11,255 nucleotides of DNA. It comes from CAZVRZ01 sp964629965 (GTDB lineage Bacteria; Chloroflexota; Anaerolineae; Anaerolineales; UBA4823). Position 1 is the stretch's first letter, and every line of letters starts with the position of its first letter. Positions 5,222-11,255 of the stretch are shown one piece after another. The position numbers and the translations under genes are program-made. The DNA is taken from assembly GCA_964629965.1 (NCBI GenBank), contig CAZVRZ010000163.1:1-11255 (forward strand), in the 5' to 3' direction. The notes beneath the pieces are model-generated. The model ran no database searches. It worked only from the letters and a program-made list of their open reading frames with translations, and was not told where the DNA came from.

Positions 5222-8162
5222 AGATTTCTCCTCTCCGAAATGGATGTTCAATTGGCTCCAGCCTTGGAACCGGGCAAAGGTTCAGGGTTTGCTCAACACG
5301 CATCGGCCAGATCAGGAAACCATACATCGGGTGCGACGAAGCCGAACCGGTATGGATGAACAGGTTACTTTCTCCTTGAAAAGGGATATCCTCCATCGGC
5401 GGCGATAGACTCTCGAAGAAGCGCGCCAGGATGCAGTATTCAGAGTCGCCTGGCTCGCAGCGCTCCCAATCAATACCTTCCGCCGAAACAAATGGCCCGT
5501 CTACTTGCAAGGTAACCAGATACTGACCAGGCTGGCCGAACAATGCCAGCACTTCCTGGCGCGTATCAGCACCTTCGACGAAAGACATATAGTATGGCTG
5601 GTCACCATGCCCCTGCTGCTCGTAGTATTCCTGTGAAACCGCGTCGTGAACGGTGTAGTAGGGCGGCAGCGTAACGCCCACCGCCGCCCATAACGGATAA
5701 CGCATGGTCTTATGCTGGTAGTAGACCTGCACCAGATCGAACACCGGCCCATCCCGGTAGAAATCCCACTGCCATTCCCGCAGGCTGCCGGCCACGCCGG
5801 TAAGCGACCACGCCCCACCATCCACTGTATTGGTATAAGTTGGAACACCCCACCCATTGGCTTCCACGGCCCGGATCATGGACTGCTCGCAGGGCGTTAA
5901 CGTGGGTAAAGGCGGTAATGGGGTAGCTGTTGGAACCGGTTGTTCCCCAGGTGGGGCAATGAACTGCCCAGGCAGCGCTCCCACAGCGTTCAAATCCACG
6001 CCAAATGACCAGGTGTAGGTTTGTCCGTTGGCGGTCAGCGAAACGGTGTACGAAGCGCCTGGCGTCAGGGGATTGCGCGGGATGATCACCACCGCATCGC
6101 GGCTGGACAGGAAGCTACGCCCGAGGGCCTGGTGTTCTGGATTGGGGTTGGTGTAGCTAGTTTCGGTGTAGATGCAATGCTCCAAACTGGTTGTGCCCTG
6201 TTTGAAGGTATGCGCTGTCACGTTGACCGATGTAAACCCGGACCCGAACTGGACGATGATCGGCGGGCCAGAAGGCGTGGTGTACCCAGGACAGGCCGAA
6301 AGCGGGTCGGGCGTTTCGCCGCCCGAATACATACGTACCGGCAGCACTTTACCCTGCGCCGGGTAAAAGATCGGGAAGCTGCCGGTCGGGTCGCCCAGGC
6401 CGCGGAAGGTGTCCAACGCAGCCGCCATTTGCAGGCCGCCATCCAGTTCGCGGTAGGAACCAAAGCCAATGGTTTGCAGGCGTGGATCGAGCACATTCAC
6501 AGCGTGGAACGGCCCGCTCATCAATTTATCTATGGCAGAAACATCCTGCATGGCGGTATCCGTTGCGGCCAGAACATTTGACGACTGCCCAGCAGCATCG
6601 CCATCCAAGGTGTACCAGGGGTTGGCCGGATCTTCGGGATGCACCAGGGCGTTATTCTTGACCACATAGCGGGCGTGGAGTTGGTCGCCCTGGCTCCAAC
6701 CGTCATTCATTGAGACAGTAGGCAGGTTAGCCAGGGCGCGGTAAGCATTGACATTAGTCAGCGGGTCGCCGGCGCGCACCGAGAAGGCCACGCCATTTAC
6801 CTTCCACCATACTGCGGTGGTTGTGCCGTTCTGGAATAACTGCGGCAGGTCGCGCACCATGTAATACAGGCTGTACGCCCCGACAGGGAAGTTGGTGAGC
6901 TGCACACTCCAGGTAAGCGTGACCACGTTGCCGGAAACGCTCTTTGTCCAGTTGGTCTGAGTGGTGGTGCTCCAGGCATTGACGTAAGGAGCAACCGTAT
7001 TCCATACGTAACCGCCCTGGCCCTGGCCGCCCGGCGCACATGAACCGCCTGTGTTGTTAATTGCTGCCTGAGTCCACTGCCAAGGAGCGATGTTGGTCAT
7101 ACTGGCCCAGAAATTAGCGAAATTATGCTCGAAGTAGCTCAGGTAACCTTCGCCTGTAGGTACAACGCAATCCGAGAAACCCAGGTAAGCGCGCTCGATG
7201 GTATTGCCGCCCTGCGGATCGTAGAATTGGGCGGTAAACGTGATGGTATCGTTGGGGAAAGCCGGGTTTGGTGAGATGGTTACGCCTAACAGGCTGGGAG
7301 GATCGTTATGAACCGGCGTTGGGGTGAAGGTAGCCGTGTTCGTAGGCGTTCGTGTGGGCGTGCGCGTTTGGGTGGCCGTTGCAGTTGAGGTGCGAGTGGC
7401 TGTACGGGTGGGTGTGCGCGTGAACGTGGCTGTCGGCGTTGGCGTACGTGTCGCCGTGGCGGTTGGGGTGCGGGTAGCGGTAGATGTTGGCGTGCGCGTC
7501 GGGGTTCGAGTAGGCGTGGCAGTAGGGTTTGCGACGGTGATCGAGATCAACTTATCCCATTGTGCTGCTCCCGTGCCAGTCTGGTACAGGCCGGTGGTGT
7601 CTTTGAGCATGTAGTAGATGTTGTATGTGCCCACCGGGAAGTTGTTCAGGGCAATCGTCCAGGCGACGCTCAACTGGCTGGGCGAGATCTGCTGCTTGGT
7701 CACACTAGTCAGTGTGCTCGTGCCATAAGCATTGTTGAGTGGAGCCGTATAGCTCCAGGGCACGTTGCCATACTGGCCGCCGGTACAGGCTGCGCCGGTA
7801 TTGTCAATCGCCGCCCCATAGAACAGGGAGCCGAGAAAAACGTTGCTGCCAAAGTAGTTAGACAGGTTGCGCTCAAAGTTGCTGGCGTAGGCCTCGCCAA
7901 CCGCCTGGGTGCAGTTGCTGAAGCCCAGGTAGGCCCGGTCCAATGTTGATGCGCCCTGCGGATCGGAGAACACAGCCGTTATTGTCAGCGTGCCGGTGCG
8001 TGAAACCGGGTTGGGCGAGGCTGTGATTGAAATCAACGCTGGCTCATCGCCGGTGGGCGCTTGCGGCGCGCCGGCATGGGCGGGGGTTCCGGCCTGTCCA
8101 AGCACGAGTACGAAAAGCGCAATCAGGAACCAATAATGGACTTTACGGAATAATCGTTTCAT
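5211..8162 (-). CDS. Large exported CAP-domain protein with duplicated Cys-containing domains
   Basis: The 983-residue product begins with a signal peptide (MKRLFRKVHYW, a hydrophobic stretch, then AHA-GAP near 30). Domain A (about 43-211) and domain B (about 291-464) are copies: both have SPNP, a DPQG turn, RAYLGFS plus Cys (84; 332), a second Cys after NTG (126; 375), NFPVG and IYYM or LYYM. A Thr/Pro/Arg linker (212-283) separates them. A CAP (SCP/PR-1) domain follows at about 468-583, with NAYRALANLP, H496 in HARY, and HPED (H508, E510). Next come an Ig-like beta domain (about 633-723), a second TATP linker and an unknown Cys-containing C-terminal domain (758-983). An ATG at 8213 is in frame, but the one at 8162 has GAGGAGGGG six bases before it and starts the signal peptide. 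Its substrate is unknown. Confidence 0.8.
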   Translation of the reverse strand: MKRLFRKVHYWFLIALFVLVLGQAGTPAHAGAPQAPTGDEPALISITASPNPVSRTGTLTITAVFSDPQGASTLDRAYLGFSNCTQAVGEAYASNFERNLSNYFGSNVFLGSLFYGAAIDNTGAACTGGQYGNVPWSYTAPLNNAYGTSTLTSVTKQQISPSQLSVAWTIALNNFPVGTYNIYYMLKDTTGLYQTGTGAAQWDKLISITVANPTATPTRTPTRTPTSTATRTPTATATRTPTPTATFTRTPTRTATRTSTATATQTRTPTRTPTNTATFTPTPVHNDPPSLLGVTISPNPAFPNDTITFTAQFYDPQGGNTIERAYLGFSDCVVPTGEGYLSYFEHNFANFWASMTNIAPWQWTQAAINNTGGSCAPGGQGQGGYVWNTVAPYVNAWSTTTQTNWTKSVSGNVVTLTWSVQLTNFPVGAYSLYYMVRDLPQLFQNGTTTAVWWKVNGVAFSVRAGDPLTNVNAYRALANLPTVSMNDGWSQGDQLHARYVVKNNALVHPEDPANPWYTLDGDAAGQSSNVLAATDTAMQDVSAIDKLMSGPFHAVNVLDPRLQTIGFGSYRELDGGLQMAAALDTFRGLGDPTGSFPIFYPAQGKVLPVRMYSGGETPDPLSACPGYTTPSGPPIIVQFGSGFTSVNVTAHTFKQGTTSLEHCIYTETSYTNPNPEHQALGRSFLSSRDAVVIIPRNPLTPGASYTVSLTANGQTYTWSFGVDLNAVGALPGQFIAPPGEQPVPTATPLPPLPTLTPCEQSMIRAVEANGWGVPTYTNTVDGGAWSLTGVAGSLREWQWDFYRDGPVFDLVQVYYQHKTMRYPLWAAVGVTLPPYYTVHDAVSQEYYEQQGHGDQPYYMSFVEGADTRQEVLALFGQPGQYLVTLQVDGPFVSAEGIDWERCEPGDSEYCILARFFESLSPPMEDIPFQGESNLFIHTGSASSHPMYGFLIWPMRVEQTLNLCPVPRLEPIEHPFRRGEIYAE
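5228..5236 (-). promoter_or_regulatory. Ribosome-binding site that fixes the SH3 protein start
   Basis: The minus strand reads GGAGAGGAG, six bases before the ATG at 5221, within the last codons of the CAP gene. It decides for the start at 5221 over the in-frame ATG at 5251, which has no comparable site. Confidence 0.7.
7314..7529 (-). repeat. Degenerate hexanucleotide repeat coding a Thr/Pro/Arg linker
   Basis: About 216 bases of near-periodic ACN-CGN-ACN-CCN codons, encoding units such as PTRTPT and TATRTPT (residues 212-283 of the CAP protein). On the plus strand this reads as repeated GGCGTGCGC/GTGGC-like motifs, which also gives a spurious open frame. Such linkers are extended, exposed and often glycosylated. 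The tract is a likely site of slippage and length change. Confidence 0.8.
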
Positions 8163-8168
8163 GAATTT

Positions 8169-8177
8169 CCCCTCCTC
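8169..8177 (-). promoter_or_regulatory. Ribosome-binding site that fixes the CAP protein start
   Basis: The minus strand reads GAGGAGGGG with six bases to the ATG at 8162. It overlaps the TGA stop of the upstream glycosidase-like gene (8176-8178). This supports the internal ATG over the in-frame one at 8213 and suggests reinitiation. Confidence 0.75.
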
Positions 8178-9648
8178 ATGGAGTCCACTCCACGTAAACC
8201 GGATCAACGCCAACCACCAGGCCGGTGGACAGATCCAACGGATTGCCCAGCATATCCCAGGCGGCGCCCGGCTGAACGGTAAAGGTAACGGCGTGAGACG
8301 GTTCAGTCATCGAGACATACCACAGCGCCCAAACCTGGCGGCCATCTTCATGAACGAACTTGAAGCCACGGATGCCAGGCGCTCCGCCCACGTCACTGGA
8401 GAGCACTTCGCCGGTATACGTTGCCGGGCCAATGCTCTCGCGTGCAATCTGGAAAGCCTGGTAAGCTGGAAGCGGGGTCAGGTTGGTTGACATCAGGCCG
8501 GAATTTTGCCAGCCGAGCAAGCTTTCCCACATATTGGTTTCAAAACCGAGCGACATGGCGGTGGCGTAAACCTGTGCCACGTAACTGGCCTTGGCCGTCT
8601 CGAACACTGGCACATCCTGGCAGCTGGCGCACAGGATCGCCGATTGGGTGTTGTAAAGCGCCTTACCGGTCACGCTGTATTCGGTCAACAGGTTATGGAT
8701 GAAGTTGGCTTTGGCAATTACCACCGGGCCGCTGGTGTGCCAATAGCTGTGCCAGTTGTAGTTGCTGTACTGGTAAGCTGTGCCCCAGGGCAAATCATAG
8801 ACCGCAAAGCCGTCTGAAGCGTGGAAGCTGACGCCATCGAAGAATGCGCCGCCGCCCGCTTGCAGGATGCCTTCCAGGAAATTGCTGCTGGAGCAGTCTT
8901 TCCCGCCGGGCGGGTTGTTTGGGTCGCATTCCAGGCGCAGCCCGCCCACCAATACCTGCGCTTCGGGGCTGGCTGCCTTGATCTGCGGGTAGACTGCCGC
9001 CAGCATGGCCGCATACGCCCCGCCGCCATAGTAAGAATCAGCAGGGTCGCCCCAACAGCCAGCCTCGCCTGCCACATCTGGCTCAGACCACAGTTCCCAG
9101 GTTTGCACCTGGTAAGGCTCGGCGCTGTAGCGCTGCACCAGGTCGTGCAGGAACGCTGACAGAGCGAGCAGCTTCTCAGGCAGCACCGGACCGCAGGTTA
9201 CGCCAGATGCATGTGCCCAGGCGGGGATGTTGTCTACGGTTAGTACAACACGCAGCCCCAGGCTGTTCGCAGCCTGCAACTGTGCATCCAGTCCGGCTAG
9301 GACATCCCAGTTGCGCTGCCCTTCCTCTGGTTCCACATCTGCCCAGTTAACTACCTGGCTGGTATGCGTCCAACTTGAACCGGCGTTGAGGATCTCGGTC
9401 ACTCCGCCAGCCGCATCCAGCGAACTGGTATTGACACCGAATGCGCTCTCCGGCACCAGCGGCGCTGGGGTTGGCGTAGGAGTGGGCGTTGGTGTGATGA
9501 CTGTGCCATCGTAATTTCGCATCACGAGCGGCAGGTAAATCGAGTGGTCATAGCTTTGTTGGGCATTAGCCGGGTCAACCGGCGCGCTGGCCAGAAAAGC
9601 CAATGCCAGGATCAAGAACACACCTGCAAAAGCAGAGAACGTTTTCAT
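8176..9648 (-). CDS. Exported glycosidase-fold (clan GH-A-like) protein, possibly inactive
   Basis: The 490-residue product has a signal peptide (1-29, ending PANA), then SIYLPLVMRNY (36-46), a motif common next to export signals in Chloroflexota. A TP spacer (52-62) follows, then a TIM-barrel region from about 68 to 405 like that of GH5/GH39-type proteins. The acid/base loop reads ELWSEPDV (E189), where active clan-A enzymes have Asn before the Glu. The nucleophile strand reads YNTQSAILC (Q335), where relatives have NTE or TE. Both changes suggest lost hydrolysis and kept sugar binding. A C-terminal beta region (about 412-490) ends at EWTP. AAAGGAG before the ATG at 9648 supports the start. 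It lies 13 bp after the DUF4190-like gene and 13 bp before the CAP gene start. Substrate is unknown. Confidence 0.7.
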   Translation of the reverse strand: MKTFSAFAGVFLILALAFLASAPVDPANAQQSYDHSIYLPLVMRNYDGTVITPTPTPTPTPAPLVPESAFGVNTSSLDAAGGVTEILNAGSSWTHTSQVVNWADVEPEEGQRNWDVLAGLDAQLQAANSLGLRVVLTVDNIPAWAHASGVTCGPVLPEKLLALSAFLHDLVQRYSAEPYQVQTWELWSEPDVAGEAGCWGDPADSYYGGGAYAAMLAAVYPQIKAASPEAQVLVGGLRLECDPNNPPGGKDCSSSNFLEGILQAGGGAFFDGVSFHASDGFAVYDLPWGTAYQYSNYNWHSYWHTSGPVVIAKANFIHNLLTEYSVTGKALYNTQSAILCASCQDVPVFETAKASYVAQVYATAMSLGFETNMWESLLGWQNSGLMSTNLTPLPAYQAFQIARESIGPATYTGEVLSSDVGGAPGIRGFKFVHEDGRQVWALWYVSMTEPSHAVTFTVQPGAAWDMLGNPLDLSTGLVVGVDPVYVEWTP

Positions 9649-9661
9649 GGCGTTTGCTCCT

Positions 9662-9964
9662 TTAGAAAGGCATTACCGGGAACAGGGCTGCGCCAGAGTA
9701 GCCTTGCCCCATACCGGCAAAGATGAAACTGACGATTGTGAACAGGCAGCCGCACAAACCCAGGGCCACGCCAATGTAGCCCATGATGCGCCCGGCCTTT
9801 GCCAGGCCCTTTCCATCCAGCGATGGGTTGGTCGCCAGTTCATTGTCGGCCATGCCCGCCAGGACGATCGCGCCAATCGAGCCGATCAGGGGCAGGAGGG
9901 TCAGACCGAGAATGCCTGCGATCAGGCTGCCGAGGGCTTTCATACTCATGTTTTTTGTGTCCAT
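9662..9964 (-). CDS. Small two-helix membrane protein, DUF4190-like
   Basis: The 100-residue product starts MDTKNMSMKALGSLIAG. It has a first membrane hairpin or helix (about 10-37, LTLLPLIGSIGAIVLAG), a polar segment (MADNELATNPSLDGKGLAKA), and a second helix (about 60-84, GYIGVALGLCGCLFTIVSF). The Ala/Gly-rich helix, the small polar loop with GKGLAKAGRI and the second helix match DUF4190-type proteins, whose function is not known. An upstream in-frame ATG (10060) would put the start inside the methyltransferase gene; the ATG at 9964 has AAGGAG five bases before it and is chosen. It sits in the operon 14 bp after the methyltransferase-like gene and 13 bp before the glycosidase-like gene. Confidence 0.65.
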   Translation of the reverse strand: MDTKNMSMKALGSLIAGILGLTLLPLIGSIGAIVLAGMADNELATNPSLDGKGLAKAGRIMGYIGVALGLCGCLFTIVSFIFAGMGQGYSGAALFPVMPF

Positions 9965-9978
9965 AGATACTCCTTGGG

Positions 9979-10557
9979 TTACCAGATGTAGGGAATCAAA
10001 CGCCAGCGCACGCGCCCGGCGTAAGTGCCATAGTTGAATACAGCCTGCTCTTCCCAACATATGCGCAGCAGCAGGCTGACAAAAAGAACGATGACCAGAG
10101 CAATGTTCCAGGTCGTTGGGTCGCCGATTACTGCCCCAGACAGAGAGATCAGCTCACCCAGGTACATCGGATGACGAATGAAGCGATACGGGCCATCTTT
10201 GACCAGGCCGCGGTCTGCTGGAGCTATGCCAAACGAGCGCCCCAACGTACCCAGCGCCCACAGCACGAGCAGAAGACCCAGGCCAGTAATGGCTTGCCCT
10301 ATCAGCGCTTCTTGATAAATGCGCAGTGCCAGGGGAAGTAGAGCGGAAGCCCAGGCTACGAGCTTCTGCGGCCAGCGTACTTCGACGGCTTGCCGGCCGC
10401 GGGTGATCAGTAGCCAGGCGATCAGCCCGGATTGGGCGGCCAGTAAAGCTGGAATAATCTGGGCGTTCTGCCAGGCGTCGAGCAGGCGCAGCCCGCCCAG
10501 GGCGATCCAAAAAGCCAACCCGGCGAATTCTAGGAGGAAGATTAGGCGCGGCTTCAA
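9979..10557 (-). CDS. Isoprenylcysteine carboxyl methyltransferase-like membrane enzyme
   Basis: The 192-residue product has four or five hydrophobic helices and the C-terminal signature of the ICMT/phospholipid methyltransferase superfamily. This reads LGRSFG (105-110), DRGLVKDGPYRFIRHPMYLG (115-134), a conserved EE pair (169-170), then YAGRVRWRLIPYI. The family transfers a methyl group from S-adenosylmethionine to carboxyl, lipid or other acceptors at the membrane; the acceptor of this bacterial member cannot be told. The start is a TTG at 10557 with GAGGAGGT a few bases upstream. The upstream stop TGA overlaps it by four bases (TTGA), so translation is probably coupled. Confidence 0.78.
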   Translation of the reverse strand: MKPRLIFLLEFAGLAFWIALGGLRLLDAWQNAQIIPALLAAQSGLIAWLLITRGRQAVEVRWPQKLVAWASALLPLALRIYQEALIGQAITGLGLLLVLWALGTLGRSFGIAPADRGLVKDGPYRFIRHPMYLGELISLSGAVIGDPTTWNIALVIVLFVSLLLRICWEEQAVFNYGTYAGRVRWRLIPYIW

Positions 10558-10811
10558 GAAAGTACCTCCTCGCCGAAAATCCGCTCCGCTTCCAGAACCA
10601 GCTGGCGTATCTGGGTGTACTTCCTGACCATCGCCGGCGTTTTTATCCGGGCAAACCAGGTGGCCAGATCATCCTTTAAATTCGCCAGTTCTGAGTGAGA
10701 TTGCACCTTGAGCAAGGCCACCAGGCGGTTGCGATAAGGCTCAGCCACGCTGCTGATCCCACGCGCCAGCTCATTGGCTAAGCACTCGGAGAGTTCAGGG
10801 AGCATCTGCAT
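10554..10811 (-). CDS. Small charged protein of unknown function
   Basis: The 85-residue product is predicted to be mostly helical and rich in Leu, Arg, Glu and Lys (LVALLKVQSHSELANLKDDL and later VRKYTQIRQLVLEAERIFGE). It has no signal peptide or membrane segment and no recognised motif. It starts five bases after the stop of the TadC-like gene and overlaps the methyltransferase-like gene by four bases, so it is clearly part of the operon. The ATG at 10811 is the first in frame; one two codons on (10805) is also possible, and neither has a strong ribosome site. It may be a helper of the secretion apparatus; that rests on position only. Confidence 0.6.
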   Translation of the reverse strand: MQMLPELSECLANELARGISSVAEPYRNRLVALLKVQSHSELANLKDDLATWFARIKTPAMVRKYTQIRQLVLEAERIFGEEVLS

Positions 10812-10816
10812 GACGA

Positions 10817-11255
10817 TTACCCGAAGATCACCATCACCGGCGCCATGAAACTGCCCAGGATAACCAGCACGAAGGGGATAAAGAAGAACACTGCCGTCGC
10901 CAGCATGAGCTTCCCGTTGAGCTTCTCTACTTCGCTATCCAGGCGCGAGCGGTACTCCCGGCCCAACGTGCGGGCAACCTCGTTCATCAGCATCGCCCCG
11001 GCCACGCCTTTTTCGGCCACCAGATCTAGTTGAGCGGCAAAGGATAATAATTCTGGCAGGTCAGCTTGAGAAAAAACTTCGACCAGCGCACCACGTACCG
11101 GCTTGCGCCCGAACAGCGGGCGTCCAGCGCTGCGCGAATAAGCGAGCACGTCTGATAGCAAGCTGGTCAACGGTCCGGGCAGCACCGCTGCGCGCTGCAG
11201 CGCCTGGTCTGGCGAGACACCGGCAGACATTTCAGCAGCCACCAGCGCTGCCACT
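10817..11255 (-). CDS. Type II/IV secretion F-domain protein, TadC-like (partial)
   Basis: The 145 residues visible form the C-terminal part of a T2SS F-domain (GspF/TadB/TadC) inner-membrane platform protein. A helical cytoplasmic region (VAAEMSAGVSPDQALQRAA, then FAAQLDLVAEKGVAGAMLMN and LGREYRSRLDSEVEKLNGKL) is followed by a C-terminal membrane helix (about 116-142, AVFFFIPFVLVILGSF). The acidic-to-basic helix before the final helix, with LGREYR, is typical of Tad-type TadC/TadB proteins. Such proteins anchor the pilus assembly ATPase. The first visible codon is GTG and is likely internal valine, because the gene continues beyond the right edge. It ends five bases before the next gene. Confidence 0.75.
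   Translation of the reverse strand, partial: VAALVAAEMSAGVSPDQALQRAAVLPGPLTSLLSDVLAYSRSAGRPLFGRKPVRGALVEVFSQADLPELLSFAAQLDLVAEKGVAGAMLMNEVARTLGREYRSRLDSEVEKLNGKLMLATAVFFFIPFVLVILGSFMAPVMVIFG

Noticed and set aside
6021..6581. 186-codon plus-strand frame within the CAP gene
   Set aside because: Arg-rich, antisense to the CAP and Ig-like coding region, no ribosome site; the minus-strand protein has recognisable domains.
7324..7614. Plus-strand frame of repeating Val-Gly-Val-Arg
   Set aside because: It is the reverse reading of the Thr/Pro/Arg repeat tract.
1..11255. CRISPR array, tRNA or rRNA gene
   Set aside because: No regularly spaced identical repeats of suitable length and no recognisable tRNA or rRNA sequence were seen; the only dense repeats are the IS ends and the protein linker.

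Overview
The window looks like a piece of a Chloroflexota genome, most likely Anaerolineae or a relative. The evidence is secreted proteins with long Thr/Pro linkers of the PTATPTRTPT kind, an IYLPLVMRN motif next to a signal peptide, and a CAP-domain protein, an SH3 protein and a Tad-type secretion component sharing one operon. This is inferred from protein style alone; no rRNA or marker gene is present.

Layout. (1) 1-1457 is a visibly AT-richer accessory stretch read on the minus strand. It holds the first codons of a membrane or exported protein (1-101), a minus-strand terminator hairpin (about 181-206), and a CoiA-like nuclease gene (806-1441). The 3' continuation of that gene lies in another frame (373-1011), which suggests a frameshift. 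(2) 1458-4121 is a complete IS21-family insertion sequence with istA and istB. It has 29-bp imperfect ends, internal end repeats and a 6-bp target duplication, TCCCTG. It landed 16 bp upstream of the coiA-like start codon. (3) 4191-4499 is a remnant of an ISAzo13-type transposase. (4) 4502-11255 is a tightly packed minus-strand operon of seven genes, running on past the right edge. In transcription order these are a type II/IV secretion F-domain (TadC-like) protein, a small charged protein, an isoprenylcysteine-methyltransferase-like membrane enzyme, a small DUF4190-like membrane protein, an exported glycosidase-fold protein, a 983-residue exported multidomain CAP protein, and a membrane-anchored double SH3 protein. 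Gaps are 5 to 14 bp, or genes overlap by 4 or 11 bp, so co-transcription and translational coupling are likely.

How the genes may work together. The operon links a Tad-type pilus/secretion platform protein to three cell-surface proteins built from recognition-type domains. The glycosidase-fold protein carries Ser and Gln at two positions where active clan-A enzymes have the Asn of the Asn-Glu pair and the nucleophile Glu, so it may bind sugar rather than cut it. The CAP protein contains two copies of an unrecognised domain of about 170 residues, each with a conserved Cys pair. The set may be a surface appendage or envelope-recognition module; this is inference. The IS21 element carries an outward perfect -35 hexamer at its right end and a -10 hexamer at its left end, which would make a promoter when the ends join. 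It also carries a minus-strand terminator, which together with the inserted distance probably cuts the coiA-like gene off from upstream transcription.
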